Shown here: piece by piece, positions 11,111 through 20,300 of the stretch | Numbering within the stretch: position 1 is the first letter of the stretch | Layout of the letters: every line of letters begins with the position of its first letter | Origin: Pelagibacteraceae bacterium AG-390-M19 | GTDB taxonomy: Bacteria; Pseudomonadota; Alphaproteobacteria; Pelagibacterales; Pelagibacteraceae | DNA length: 50,287 nucleotides | NCBI GenBank assembly: GCA_003279765.1 | Contig: QCHC01000002.1 | Location: 1 to 50,287 of the forward strand | Direction of reading: 5' to 3' | Notes under the pieces: model-generated | Told to the model about the DNA's origin: nothing | The model's input: the letters and a program-made list of their open reading frames with translations, nothing else | The model's database searches: none | Program-made: the position numbers and the translations under genes

Positions 11111-14029
11111 ATGTCTTCATCAAAAAATTTCGATTTCGAAAAAAACTCATTTTTACATAAATCAAATAGTGCATTTATCGAGCAAATGTATTTAAAATTT
11201 ATCAACAAAGATAAAGATATTCCTGAAAGTTGGTTAAATTATTTTGAAGGAATTGGTGATGAGATAAAAGTAATTGCGAATGAAATAAATGGACCATCAT
11301 GGGGACCAGAAAAAACCAAAGTAAATATTGATGAGCTTCAAAAAAAAATAGATGAAGATGAAAATAACAGCCTAAATAACGAAAAAATAGATACCTCTGA
11401 AAAGTTCAATTTCCAATTACTTGCAGATTCAAACAAAGACTCAATAAGTGCCGTTGCTCTAATTAGAGCTTATAGATTAAGAGGACATTTGTTGGCTGAA
11501 CTTGATCCTTTAGGAATGAGAGAATCTGAATATTTAGATGAACTTCATCCAGAGTTTTATGGTTTTAAAAAAGAAAATTATGAAAGAAAAATTTTCTTAA
11601 ATGGAGTGATTAATAAAAAGTATGCCAATATTAGAGAAATTTTAAAATTTATGAAAAAAACCTATTGTGGAAAAATAGGTTATGAGTTTATGCATATTTC
11701 TAATCCTGATGAAAGAAAATGGTTTAGAGATAGAATTGAACAAGATGACAAAGCTCTTCAGTTTACTAAAAATGGAAAAGAAGCGATCTTAAATAAATTG
11801 GTTCAAGCAGAAGGTTTTGAAAAATTTTTAGCAACTAAGTATGTTGGTACAAAAAGATTTGGATTAGATGGTGGAGAAAGTTTAATACCTGCGCTAGAGC
11901 AAATAATTAAAATTGGTGGTCAACAACAAATAAAAGAAGTTAAAATTGGAATGTCTCATAGAGGCAGATTAAATGTTTTAGCAAATGTATTACAAAAATC
12001 TTATAAAAGAATATTTAATGAATTTGCTGGAGAATTTAGTGACGAAACTGAGGATAGTGCTGGTGATGTAAAATATCATCTTGGTGCATCTTCTGACAGA
12101 CAGTTTGATGGAAATTCTGTTCATGTTAGTTTGACAGATAATCCATCCCACCTTGAGGCTGTAAATCCTGTTGTTTTAGGGCAAACTAGAGCAAAACAAT
12201 TTTTTCATAAAGATAAAGAGAGAAACAAAGTTATCCCAATACTAATTCATGGTGATGCAGCATTTGCTGGACAGGGCGTGGTAGCTGAATGTTTTGCTAT
12301 GTCAGGTCTGCCAGGACATAACACTGGTGGAACTATTCATATAATTGTAAATAATCAAATTGGTTTTACTACAAGCCCACGGTTTGCAAGATCATCACCT
12401 TATCCATCTGATGTTGCTAAAATGGTTGAAGCACCAATTTTACATGTTAATGGAGATGACCCAGAAGCAGTTGTTTACGCGACTAGAATTGCAACAGAGT
12501 TCAGATTAAAGTTTAACAGAGATGTTGTAGTGGACTTAATTTGTTATAGAAGATTTGGTCATAATGAGGGAGATGAGCCATCATTTACTCAGCCATTGAT
12601 GTATCAGAAGATTAAAGCTCACCCAAGTGTTTATAAGATTTATGGAAGTAAACTCGTTAGTGAAAATACGATTACCAAGGAATTACTAGATCAAAATGTT
12701 AAGTCATTTAAGAATTTATTGGATGATCAGTATAAAAGTGCAAAAGATTATAATCCTAAAATAGAATGGTTTGAGGGAACATGGTCTAGATACAAACCTG
12801 AAAAAGGTAAAGATAAAAGAGGAGTTTCAGGTTTTGATGAAGATAAATTAAAATTAATTTCAGACAAGATTAATTCTGTACCAGTTGAAAAAAATATTCA
12901 TAAAACCATTTCTAAAATATTCAATGTAAGAAAAGAGTCTGTTGAAAAGGGAACAGGGATTGATTGGTCATCAGCTGAGGCACTTGCTTTTGGATCTTTA
13001 TTAGTTGAGGGATATCCGGTTAGATTGGTTGGACAAGACTCTGGAAGAGGAACTTTTAGTCAAAGACATTCGGTATTAAGAAATCAAGTTGATAACTCTA
13101 GATATATTCCTTTAAACAATATTTCAAAAGATCAAAAACAATTCGAAGTTGTTGATAGTTTTTTGTCTGAACTCGCTGTTTTGGGATTTGAATATGGGTA
13201 TAGTTTAGTTGAACCAAATACACTTACTATCTGGGAAGCTCAATTTGGAGATTTTGCAAATGGAGCTCAAGTCGTGATTGATCAATTTATAGCGTCAGGT
13301 GAAAGAAAGTGGAACAGAGCTTCAGGAATTGTAATGTTGTTACCTCATGGATACGAAGGTCAAGGTCCAGAACATTCATCTGCTAGATTGGAAAGGTTTT
13401 TACAATTATGTTCAAATGATAATATGCAAGTGATGAATTGCACAACTCCAGCCAATTATTATCATGCATTAAGACGTCAAATGCATAGAGATTTTAGAAA
13501 ACCACTAATTATAATGACACCAAAATCATTACTCAGAAATAAATACTGTGTTTCTAACTTAGAGGATTTTAATAAACAAAATACTTTCCACAGAGTTTTA
13601 TGGGATCATGCAATTGATCCAAAATCAAATGGATTTATTAAACTTAAAGAAAGTTCTGAGATTAAAAAAGTTATCTTGTGCTCGGGTAAAGTTTACTTTG
13701 ACTTACTTGATGCTAGAGAAAAATTAAAAAGAGATGATGTAATCTTGTTTAGAATAGAACAACTTTATCCTTTTCCAGCAAAGGCTTTGGTAAATGAACT
13801 TAAACCTTATTCCAAAAATGCTGAATTCTTTTGGTGCCAAGAAGAACCTAAGAATATGGGAGCATGGTTTTCAGTGAGAGATTATATTCAATGGACATTA
13901 GATACTTTAAAGGCTAAATATAATAAAATTTCTTATATAGGAAGAAGCCCTGATGCAACTCCAGCAACTGGATATGCAAAGAGGCATAATTCTCAGCAAC
14001 AAGAAATAATTAATAAGGTGTTTGGTTAA
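11111..14029 (+). CDS. sucA: 2-oxoglutarate dehydrogenase E1 component
   Basis: A 972-aa thiamine-diphosphate enzyme that decarboxylates 2-oxoglutarate and passes the succinyl group to the SucB lipoyl arm. It has the N-terminal SucB-interaction peptide (FLHKSNSAFIEQMYLKF), IGMSHRGRLNVLANV, the ThDP/Mg motif HGDAAFAGQGVVAEC through NNQIGFTT, RRFGHNEGDEPSFTQP, and the C-terminal transketolase-like half (GQDSGRGTFSQRH, LPHGYEGQGPEHSS). Length is normal. It lies 36 bp after sucD, with an AGAGGGA 17 bases before the ATG, which is too far to be a standard ribosome-binding site. Confidence 0.97.
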   Translation: MSSSKNFDFEKNSFLHKSNSAFIEQMYLKFINKDKDIPESWLNYFEGIGDEIKVIANEINGPSWGPEKTKVNIDELQKKIDEDENNSLNNEKIDTSEKFNFQLLADSNKDSISAVALIRAYRLRGHLLAELDPLGMRESEYLDELHPEFYGFKKENYERKIFLNGVINKKYANIREILKFMKKTYCGKIGYEFMHISNPDERKWFRDRIEQDDKALQFTKNGKEAILNKLVQAEGFEKFLATKYVGTKRFGLDGGESLIPALEQIIKIGGQQQIKEVKIGMSHRGRLNVLANVLQKSYKRIFNEFAGEFSDETEDSAGDVKYHLGASSDRQFDGNSVHVSLTDNPSHLEAVNPVVLGQTRAKQFFHKDKERNKVIPILIHGDAAFAGQGVVAECFAMSGLPGHNTGGTIHIIVNNQIGFTTSPRFARSSPYPSDVAKMVEAPILHVNGDDPEAVVYATRIATEFRLKFNRDVVVDLICYRRFGHNEGDEPSFTQPLMYQKIKAHPSVYKIYGSKLVSENTITKELLDQNVKSFKNLLDDQYKSAKDYNPKIEWFEGTWSRYKPEKGKDKRGVSGFDEDKLKLISDKINSVPVEKNIHKTISKIFNVRKESVEKGTGIDWSSAEALAFGSLLVEGYPVRLVGQDSGRGTFSQRHSVLRNQVDNSRYIPLNNISKDQKQFEVVDSFLSELAVLGFEYGYSLVEPNTLTIWEAQFGDFANGAQVVIDQFIASGERKWNRASGIVMLLPHGYEGQGPEHSSARLERFLQLCSNDNMQVMNCTTPANYYHALRRQMHRDFRKPLIIMTPKSLLRNKYCVSNLEDFNKQNTFHRVLWDHAIDPKSNGFIKLKESSEIKKVILCSGKVYFDLLDAREKLKRDDVILFRIEQLYPFPAKALVNELKPYSKNAEFFWCQEEPKNMGAWFSVRDYIQWTLDTLKAKYNKISYIGRSPDATPATGYAKRHNSQQQEIINKVFG

Positions 14030-14035
14030 ATTATA

Positions 14036-15337
14036 ATGAGTGAAAAAATAGTAGTTCCAGTACTTGGTGAAAGTATTACAGAAGCAACGGTTGCAAAATG
14101 GTTAAAAAAAACTGGAGATGCAGTTGAAGCTGATGAGCCAATTGTGGAGCTTGAAACTGATAAAGTTAATTTAGAGGTTCCATCACCAATAACTGGTGTT
14201 TTAACAGAAATTAACTCACAAGACGGTTCTACAGTAGAAGTTGGAGCTTTATTGGGATCAGTGTCTGAAAACGGTTCAGCTAAAGTTACACCAACTGAAA
14301 AGAAAGAAGAGCCTAAACAAGTTAAAGAAACTACTACTGAAAACAATGTCATTCAATTAGATACAAATAAAAAAGAACCACAAATTTTTGAGGAACAAAA
14401 ACAAGAAACAAAAAAACCCAAGCCTTTAGTTTTAACTGAGGAAGTAGTTCAAGACTCGGCACCAATTAGAGAGAATAGAAACGATACTTTGTCTCCTGCT
14501 GTGAGAAAAATTGTAACTGAAAATAATATTGATATTGGTTCAGTTCAAGGTTCAGGAAAAAATGGTCAAGTTCTAAAAGGAGACCTTATAAGTTTAATGG
14601 GTGCAAGTCCAAAACCATCAGAGAGAAAAATTCAATATGGTCAAGAAGAACGAATTAAAATGACCAGACTAAGACAGACAATTGCTAAAAGATTAAAACA
14701 AGCTCAAGAAAATGCAGCACTTCTTACAACTTTTAATGAAGTTGACATGACCAATATCATGGAAATGAGAAAAGAAAATCAACAAGACTTTCAAAGTAGG
14801 TATGGAATAAAATTAGGCTTCATGTCATTCTTTGTTAAAGCATGTGTGGTAGCATTAAAACATTTCCCTGCTGTTAATGCTGAAATTGATGGAGATGAAA
14901 TTATATATAAAAACTATTATAATATAAGTTTTGCTGTAGGTACGGACAAAGGTTTAGTTGTTCCAGTTTTAAGAAATGCAGACGAGCTTTCGTTTGCAGA
15001 TATTGAAAAAAATATTAAAGATATTTCTGAAAAAGCTAGAGATGGAAAATTAACAATAGAAGATCTGCAAGGAGGAACATTTACTATCAGTAATGGTGGA
15101 GTATATGGTTCAATGTTATCAACTCCAATTCTAAACTTACCTCAATCAGGTGTTTTAGGCATGCATAACATCGTAGAGCGACCAGTAGCAGTAGATGGCG
15201 AAATAAAAATAAGACCTATTATGTATTTAGCTCTTTCTTATGATCACAGAATTATTGATGGCAAAGAATCTGTTTCTTTTTTAAAAATGATTAAAGAAAA
15301 TCTAGAAGATCCTAGAAGATTATTTTTGGATATTTAA
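14036..15337 (+). CDS. sucB: 2-oxoglutarate dehydrogenase E2, dihydrolipoyl succinyltransferase
   Basis: A 433-aa three-domain protein. An N-terminal lipoyl domain has Lys43 in [13 protein letters not shown] charged Glu/Lys/Thr linker of about 80 residues follows. A peripheral subunit-binding domain occupies about residues 150-187 ([15 protein letters not shown]). The C-terminal acyltransferase ends in [10 protein letters not shown], with catalytic His404 and Asp408. It forms the core of the complex and transfers succinyl to CoA. It lies six bases after sucA and abuts lpd. Confidence 0.96.
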   Translation: MSEKIVVPVLGESITEATVAKWLKKTGDAVEADEPIVELETDKVNLEVPSPITGVLTEINSQDGSTVEVGALLGSVSENGSAKVTPTEKKEEPKQVKETTTENNVIQLDTNKKEPQIFEEQKQETKKPKPLVLTEEVVQDSAPIRENRNDTLSPAVRKIVTENNIDIGSVQGSGKNGQVLKGDLISLMGASPKPSERKIQYGQEERIKMTRLRQTIAKRLKQAQENAALLTTFNEVDMTNIMEMRKENQQDFQSRYGIKLGFMSFFVKACVVALKHFPAVNAEIDGDEIIYKNYYNISFAVGTDKGLVVPVLRNADELSFADIEKNIKDISEKARDGKLTIEDLQGGTFTISNGGVYGSMLSTPILNLPQSGVLGMHNIVERPVAVDGEIKIRPIMYLALSYDHRIIDGKESVSFLKMIKENLEDPRRLFLDI

Positions 15338-16738
15338 ATGTCAGAAAAATTTCAAGCTGTAGTTATTGGAGGAGGCCCTGGTGGTTATGTTTGTGCAATT
15401 AGGCTTGCACAATTAGGTTTAAAAACAGCTTGTATAGAATCGAGAGGTTCATTAGGAGGAACTTGCTTAAATGTTGGCTGTATACCCTCAAAAAGTTTAT
15501 TAAATCTTTCCGAAGAATTTCATAAAGTAAAAAATCTGTCCAATAAGGGTATCGAGATAGGTGAGGTGAAACTTAACCTTGAAAAGATGATGAAAAGTAA
15601 AGATAAAGCTGTAACAATATTGACCAAAGGTGTTGAATTTCTTTTAAAAAAAAACAAAGTTACTTATTTTAAAGGTCACGGAAGCTTTAAATCAAAAAAT
15701 CAAATCTCAATTAAAGATGACAAGAATAATGAGACAATTATTGAGTCAGAAAAAACAGTTATAGCAACCGGATCTGTGCCAGTTTCATTACCTGGAATTG
15801 ATATTGATGAAAAAGTAATAGTTTCCTCAACAGGGGCTTTAAAATTAGAGAAAGTACCAAATAAAATGGTCGTAGTTGGAGGCGGCTACATTGGTTTAGA
15901 GATGGGTTCAGTTTGGTCAAGACTAGGTTCAGAAGTTCAGGTCGTAGAATTCTTAGATCATATTACACCTGGAATGGATAAAGAAATTTCATCTGAGTTT
16001 ATGAAAATTTTAAAAAAACAAGGTATTAAATTTAATATGCAAAACAAAGTTGAAACAATTCAGAAAAATAAAAACGGAGCAGTTGTTTCAACGGTAGATA
16101 AAGACGGCAATAAAAATAATTTTGAATGTGATGTAGTGTTAATTTCTGTTGGAAGAAAGCCAAATACAGATGGATTAAATTTAGATGCAGTAGGCATTGA
16201 TTTAGATGAAAGAAAAAGAATAAAAACTGATAAAACTTTTAAAACAAATGTCGAAAATATTTTTGCTATTGGCGATGTAATAGTAGGACCAATGCTTGCT
16301 CATAAAGCTGAAGATGAAGGAATTGCAGTTGCTGAAAATATTGTAGGACAATCTGGACATGTTAATTATGATACAATTCCTGGTGTTGTGTATACTACTC
16401 CAGAAGTTGCATCTATAGGAAAAACAGAAGAACAATTAAAAGAACTTAATCAAAAGTATAAAGTTGGTAAATTTTCATTTATGGCAAATTCTAGAGCTAA
16501 AGCAATTGATGATGCTGAGGGATTTGTAAAAATTTTAGCAGATGAGCAAACAGATAAAGTATTAGGAGCTCATATTATAGGCCCTCATGCAGGAGAATTG
16601 ATCGCAGAAATTGGTGTAGCTATGGAATTTGGTGCAAGTTCAGAAGATATAGCGAGAACATGTCATGCGCACCCAACGTTTTCAGAAGCAGTTAAAGAAG
16701 CTGCATTATCAGTAGATAAAAGAGCAATACACTCTTAA
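15338..16738 (+). CDS. lpd: dihydrolipoamide dehydrogenase (E3)
   Basis: A 466-aa flavoprotein that reoxidises the lipoyl arm with NAD. It has FAD-binding VIGGGPGGYVCAIR, the redox disulfide Cys43/Cys48 in GGTCLNVGCIPSK, the NAD site VVGGGYIGLEMGSV, IFAIGDVIVGPMLAHKA and the active-site HAHPTFSEA (His445). It is the last gene of the TCA run. Its final 13 bases, AATACACTCTTAA, recur exactly at 23235-23247 beyond the following island, so the gene end may be the insertion point of that island. Confidence 0.97.
   Translation: MSEKFQAVVIGGGPGGYVCAIRLAQLGLKTACIESRGSLGGTCLNVGCIPSKSLLNLSEEFHKVKNLSNKGIEIGEVKLNLEKMMKSKDKAVTILTKGVEFLLKKNKVTYFKGHGSFKSKNQISIKDDKNNETIIESEKTVIATGSVPVSLPGIDIDEKVIVSSTGALKLEKVPNKMVVVGGGYIGLEMGSVWSRLGSEVQVVEFLDHITPGMDKEISSEFMKILKKQGIKFNMQNKVETIQKNKNGAVVSTVDKDGNKNNFECDVVLISVGRKPNTDGLNLDAVGIDLDERKRIKTDKTFKTNVENIFAIGDVIVGPMLAHKAEDEGIAVAENIVGQSGHVNYDTIPGVVYTTPEVASIGKTEEQLKELNQKYKVGKFSFMANSRAKAIDDAEGFVKILADEQTDKVLGAHIIGPHAGELIAEIGVAMEFGASSEDIARTCHAHPTFSEAVKEAALSVDKRAIHS
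16726..16738 (+). repeat. 13-bp direct repeat, left copy (lpd 3' end; possible att core)
   Basis: AATACACTCTTAA forms the last four codons (three residues and the stop) plus one base of lpd. The identical 13-mer occurs at 23235-23247, just upstream of priA. The two copies bracket the accessory island, with CTTGGTAC motifs lying inside them at both ends. That is the arrangement expected of an integration core, but 13 bp in AT-rich DNA is short and chance is not excluded. Confidence 0.5.
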
Positions 16739-16742
16739 ACTA

Positions 16743-16765
16743 TAGGATTTTATAGGAAAATCCTA
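16743..16765 (+). terminator. hairpin after lpd, probable end of the TCA operon
   Basis: TAGGATTTT and AAAATCCTA form a perfect nine-base-pair stem around a five-base loop (ATAGG), four bases after the lpd stop. The stem is A/T-rich and lacks a clean downstream T-run (AAATTATCCTTTTG follows). It could be a weak terminator or a processing hairpin. It lies inside the 13-bp repeat, so it may belong to the island rather than to the original lpd transcript. Confidence 0.45.
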
Positions 16766-16865
16766 AATTATCCTTTTGTATCAATAAGAATAATCGAATT
16801 TTTCAAAATAAATAACTATTTTTAAATTTGTTGTGGTTGCTAACTTTTTTTAAATATTAATTCGT

Positions 16866-16922
16866 ATTTCTTGGTACACTCTTGGTACAGAGACAAAAAT
16901 CGTCTTGGTACAATCTTGGTAC
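16866..16922 (+). repeat. four CTTGGTAC motifs at 11/23/11-bp spacing, left island end
   Basis: CTTGGTAC occurs at 16870, 16881, 16904 and 16915, so starts are 11, 23 and 11 bp apart, close to whole helical turns. The first pair with its flank (ATTTCTTGGTACACTCTTGG and two further bases) recurs at the right island end with one change. Helically phased repeats inside an island boundary resemble arm-type sites bound by tyrosine recombinases. They also lie 58-110 bp upstream of the island cassette, so an operator is the alternative reading. Confidence 0.7.
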
Positions 16923-16979
16923 GGGTATGTATTTGACTCTCGGTTAGACTCATGGTTCAGGATTTGTTAATCTTGGATA

Positions 16980-17153
16980 GTGAAAAGATTTGAAAAAATA
17001 TTTAGAGGTAAAATTTCATATAAAAGAATTGATAAATACGTTAATTTAGTTCGTAAAACATTAGATCCAGATGATGATATGGCAATAGAATTTGACATCC
17101 AGGATGATTATCAGCATATTAAAATTGAAGTATTTGATAGAGTTTTACATTAA
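16980..17153 (+). CDS. 57-aa hypothetical protein, first gene of the helicase cassette
   Basis: This is a GTG-started ORF not in the supplied track, running from 16980 to the TAA at 17151-17153. Its stop shares one base with the ATG of the next gene (TAATG). The in-frame upstream stop at 16968 leaves GTG as the only plausible start. The product has a basic N-terminal half (VKRFEKIFRGKISYKRIDKY) and an acidic middle (LDPDDDMAIEFDIQDDY), with no cysteine, signal peptide or membrane span. I do not recognise the family. The translational coupling to the membrane protein and helicase supports it as a real gene. No clear ribosome-binding site precedes it. Confidence 0.55.
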   Translation: MKRFEKIFRGKISYKRIDKYVNLVRKTLDPDDDMAIEFDIQDDYQHIKIEVFDRVLH

Positions 17154-17341
17154 TGGAAACTTGGCAAGTAATATTAGCAATAATTATAGTAGGCTTATCA
17201 ATGGTAATGCCAATTTATTATTCATATAAAAAGAAGAAATTAGAAAGAAAATTAAAAGAGGGAAGAGAAGTAACTGAAAAAGAAAAAATAAGAGTTTATT
17301 TAGATAATATAAACGAGAAGTTCAGAGCTAAGCATAGATGA
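17153..17341 (+). CDS. 62-aa single-span membrane protein of the helicase cassette
   Basis: The N terminus has one strong hydrophobic helix, about residues 5-24 (QVILAIIIVGLSMVMPIYY). It is followed by a highly basic stretch (SYKKKKLERKLKEGRE) that predicts the C-terminal tail in the cytoplasm by the positive-inside rule, and then a charged helix. There is no signal-peptidase site, so it is probably an inner-membrane anchor. It is coupled to both neighbours: one base overlaps the 57-aa gene and four (ATGA) overlap the helicase gene. The family is not recognised. It could tether or regulate the helicase-nuclease. Confidence 0.75.
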   Translation: METWQVILAIIIVGLSMVMPIYYSYKKKKLERKLKEGREVTEKEKIRVYLDNINEKFRAKHR

Positions 17342-20300
17342 GATTAAAGATAGACGCTCAAACAGCCTTTATAAAAGAAATTTGCACCTACTATATGGAT
17401 TTCTTAAAAACAGGTTTTAAAAAAACAAGATTCCCAAAAAGATATTTAAGAATTACAGATGAAAAAGGATATAAGATTGGTATTGATCTTTCAAAGTACG
17501 AAAAATTTAATCTTTCATTAAAAAAAAGAGTTCATAAATCCAAAGGTTTTGAGGATAATATAAGTGTTAATAAAGGTGAATTTGGGGTCAAACTAAATAA
17601 TACATCGCAAGACTTAATCCAAAAACTTGTAAAACAAATTTCAGAAAAGGATATTGAGAGGATTGTTAATCTAACAAATAAAACAATTAAAGAATATTCG
17701 ATATCACACAGAACTAAACCTGATGAGGCTTACGAGAAAATTAATGAAACAATAAAATATGATTTAGATAAACTTATAGTAAATCCAATATGTGAAAAAA
17801 TGGATCCACTTATTGGTAGTCAGAGTAACTATGAAATAGAGTCACAAAATACGTTAAGATTAAGATTGTCAGATACAATTATTAGTCCTTTAACGGATGG
17901 GATCCCTTACATTTTTAATGATTTATTAGCGGATAAAAAAATTAAACCAAAAGATAAAATAGCAGAGCTTTTTAACAAAACGGATATTGCAAATAATATT
18001 TTAAATAGTTTTAAAAATTTAGATGTTAAAGATTTATATTATGATCTTCGTGAAATAGTCATTTCTAGGAGAAATTTAGACAAAAAAGAAACTTATCTAA
18101 ATATATTTCATATAGAGATCGAGGGTAAGGTTTTTCCATTATTTTATACTCAAATAAATATTACAGAAAATTCAGGAAGTGCAAAATTTAAGATTGAACC
18201 ATCAAGTGAATTATTTTTAAATAAGAATGCAATTAAGTATGCTTTTGATGTTTTAAAAACAGATAAAAATATTATTGAATATTACGAAGGTGAAAGAAAA
18301 TTTTATATATCCGAAATAGATAATTTATCTGAATTGATTAACGAAGTTGTTGTTTCATTGATATCAAAGTTGCGTTTAGATGGGAATATAGATGTAAATA
18401 AAACAGACCCACAATTAGTGGTAAGTACAGATAAAAGTTCTACCTTTAAAATTTCAAATAATTTTTCTTTATCAGTTGCGGATAAGTCTGATGAAGCATT
18501 GATAAATGATTATGAAGAAATCTTAGAAATGTTTAATGGATCAAGCAGTGAAATTTTAGATATGTTTAAGAAAATTATATCAGATTTTATATTGAATGAA
18601 CCAGAAGTTATAACTGAAGAACTGGCAGATGAATGGGATGGTATGAGCGTTAATGAAAGGCTAAATTATGTCAGTCCGATACCTTTAAATTCTGAACAGC
18701 AAAAAATAATTAGAGCTCTAAAAAATGAGAAATGTAATTATGTTGTAGTTGAAGGACCACCTGGAACTGGTAAATCACACACAATATCATCAATAGCATT
18801 TGATTATATTCTCTCAGGAAAATCTATTTTAATTCTATCAGATACTAAAGAAGCTTTAGACGTAGTTGAAAATAAAATAGATCAAACTCTAGATAAAGTT
18901 AGAGGGGAAATTAATATTCAAAATCCCATATTAAGATTAGGAAAAATGGGCAACACTTATAGTAAAATTTTATCGAGATCCTCTATGGAAAATATTAGAG
19001 ATTTTCATAGGTCACAAAAAAATGACATTGAAAGTGTAAAAAAAGAAATAAATGAATTAACAAATTATATTGATGATAAAATTAAAATTGAAACAGATCA
19101 TTATAAGTACATTGATAAAGAAAAATTTGAAGAGTTCTCCGAAGTTCAAAAATTAATAAACCCATCAGATTTAGTAATCAAATTAGAATCCTTAAGTGAT
19201 AGTACCGCTAAAGCAGATATAGTTTTAGAAAAAGATGAAAAATTTATTAATACAATAATTGATAAACTTCATGATATTGAAGATGCAGAGGAACTTATTG
19301 ATTTTTTCAAAGATATTTGGAACAAAGATATGGGTAAAAAGAATTTATCAAATTTTATAGTTTTTCTCGATCATTTAAGCATTGTTGAAAAATATATTTT
19401 ACAGGGTGATTCAAATTTTAAAGCTTTAAAGTATTTTACAAAAGTTTCAAAACAAAGATTAACCAATCTAAAGTCCTTTCTAAACGAATACAGTAAAATG
19501 ACTGGTGGTTTTCTTGGTAGTCGATCATGGTTTAAGGGAGATGCGGTTGCTCTTCTTTCGAAAAAGATTGCTTCTACTGTAGGTATAATTAAAGTTTTAA
19601 ATCTAAAAAATGATCATGATAAAATTCAAGAAACTTTAGATGAATACTCAATCTTAAGTGACATAACAAAAAAACAAAATTTTGAAATTGTATGTAAAAT
19701 TATTCAGCATGCAAAAAAAAATGATCAAATTAAATCAATTATAGACGCTAAAAATAAGTTTTATAAAGTTTTAAAATTTTTGAGTATTGATAAATCAAAC
19801 GCAGAAAATGTATTTATCAAACAAGATAATTTAGATTCTTTATATTCAAATATTTTTTTTGAATTTAGTGAAGAAAAAAATGATGCAATTAAAAAATATT
19901 ATGAGATGGAAGAATTTTTTTCTAGAAGTTTTAATATTAAAGATAGATTTGATTATACCAAAACAATGCAAAAACTTCAGTCATTACATACTAGTAAAAT
20001 GGCAAGTGAGCTTGATGGTAAATTAATAAACTTTTATGATAGACAAAAAAATAGTGCTAATGCTATAAGACAAATTATAAGAGCAAAACAAAAATTTCCT
20101 AGAACACAATTTGATAAGTTAAAAACAGCTTTCCCCTGTATAATTTCCAGTGTTAGAGATTTTGCAGAGTATATTAATCTTCAAAAAGACTTATTTGATT
20201 TGATAATTGTTGATGAAGCATCTCAAGTAAGTATAGCGCAAGCATTTCCAGCCCTTATAAGAGCAAAAAAAGTATTAGTTCTTGGAGATAGAAAACAATA

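Noticed and set aside
16744-16922. CRISPR array (short repeats with regular spacing)
   Set aside because: The repeats are 8 bp, spacers are 3 and 15 bp, and no cas gene is present. The pattern fits protein-binding sites instead.
16923-16980. tRNA-like GGTTCAGG string upstream of the island cassette
   Set aside because: No flanking complementary stem, acceptor arm or anticodon arm could be drawn.
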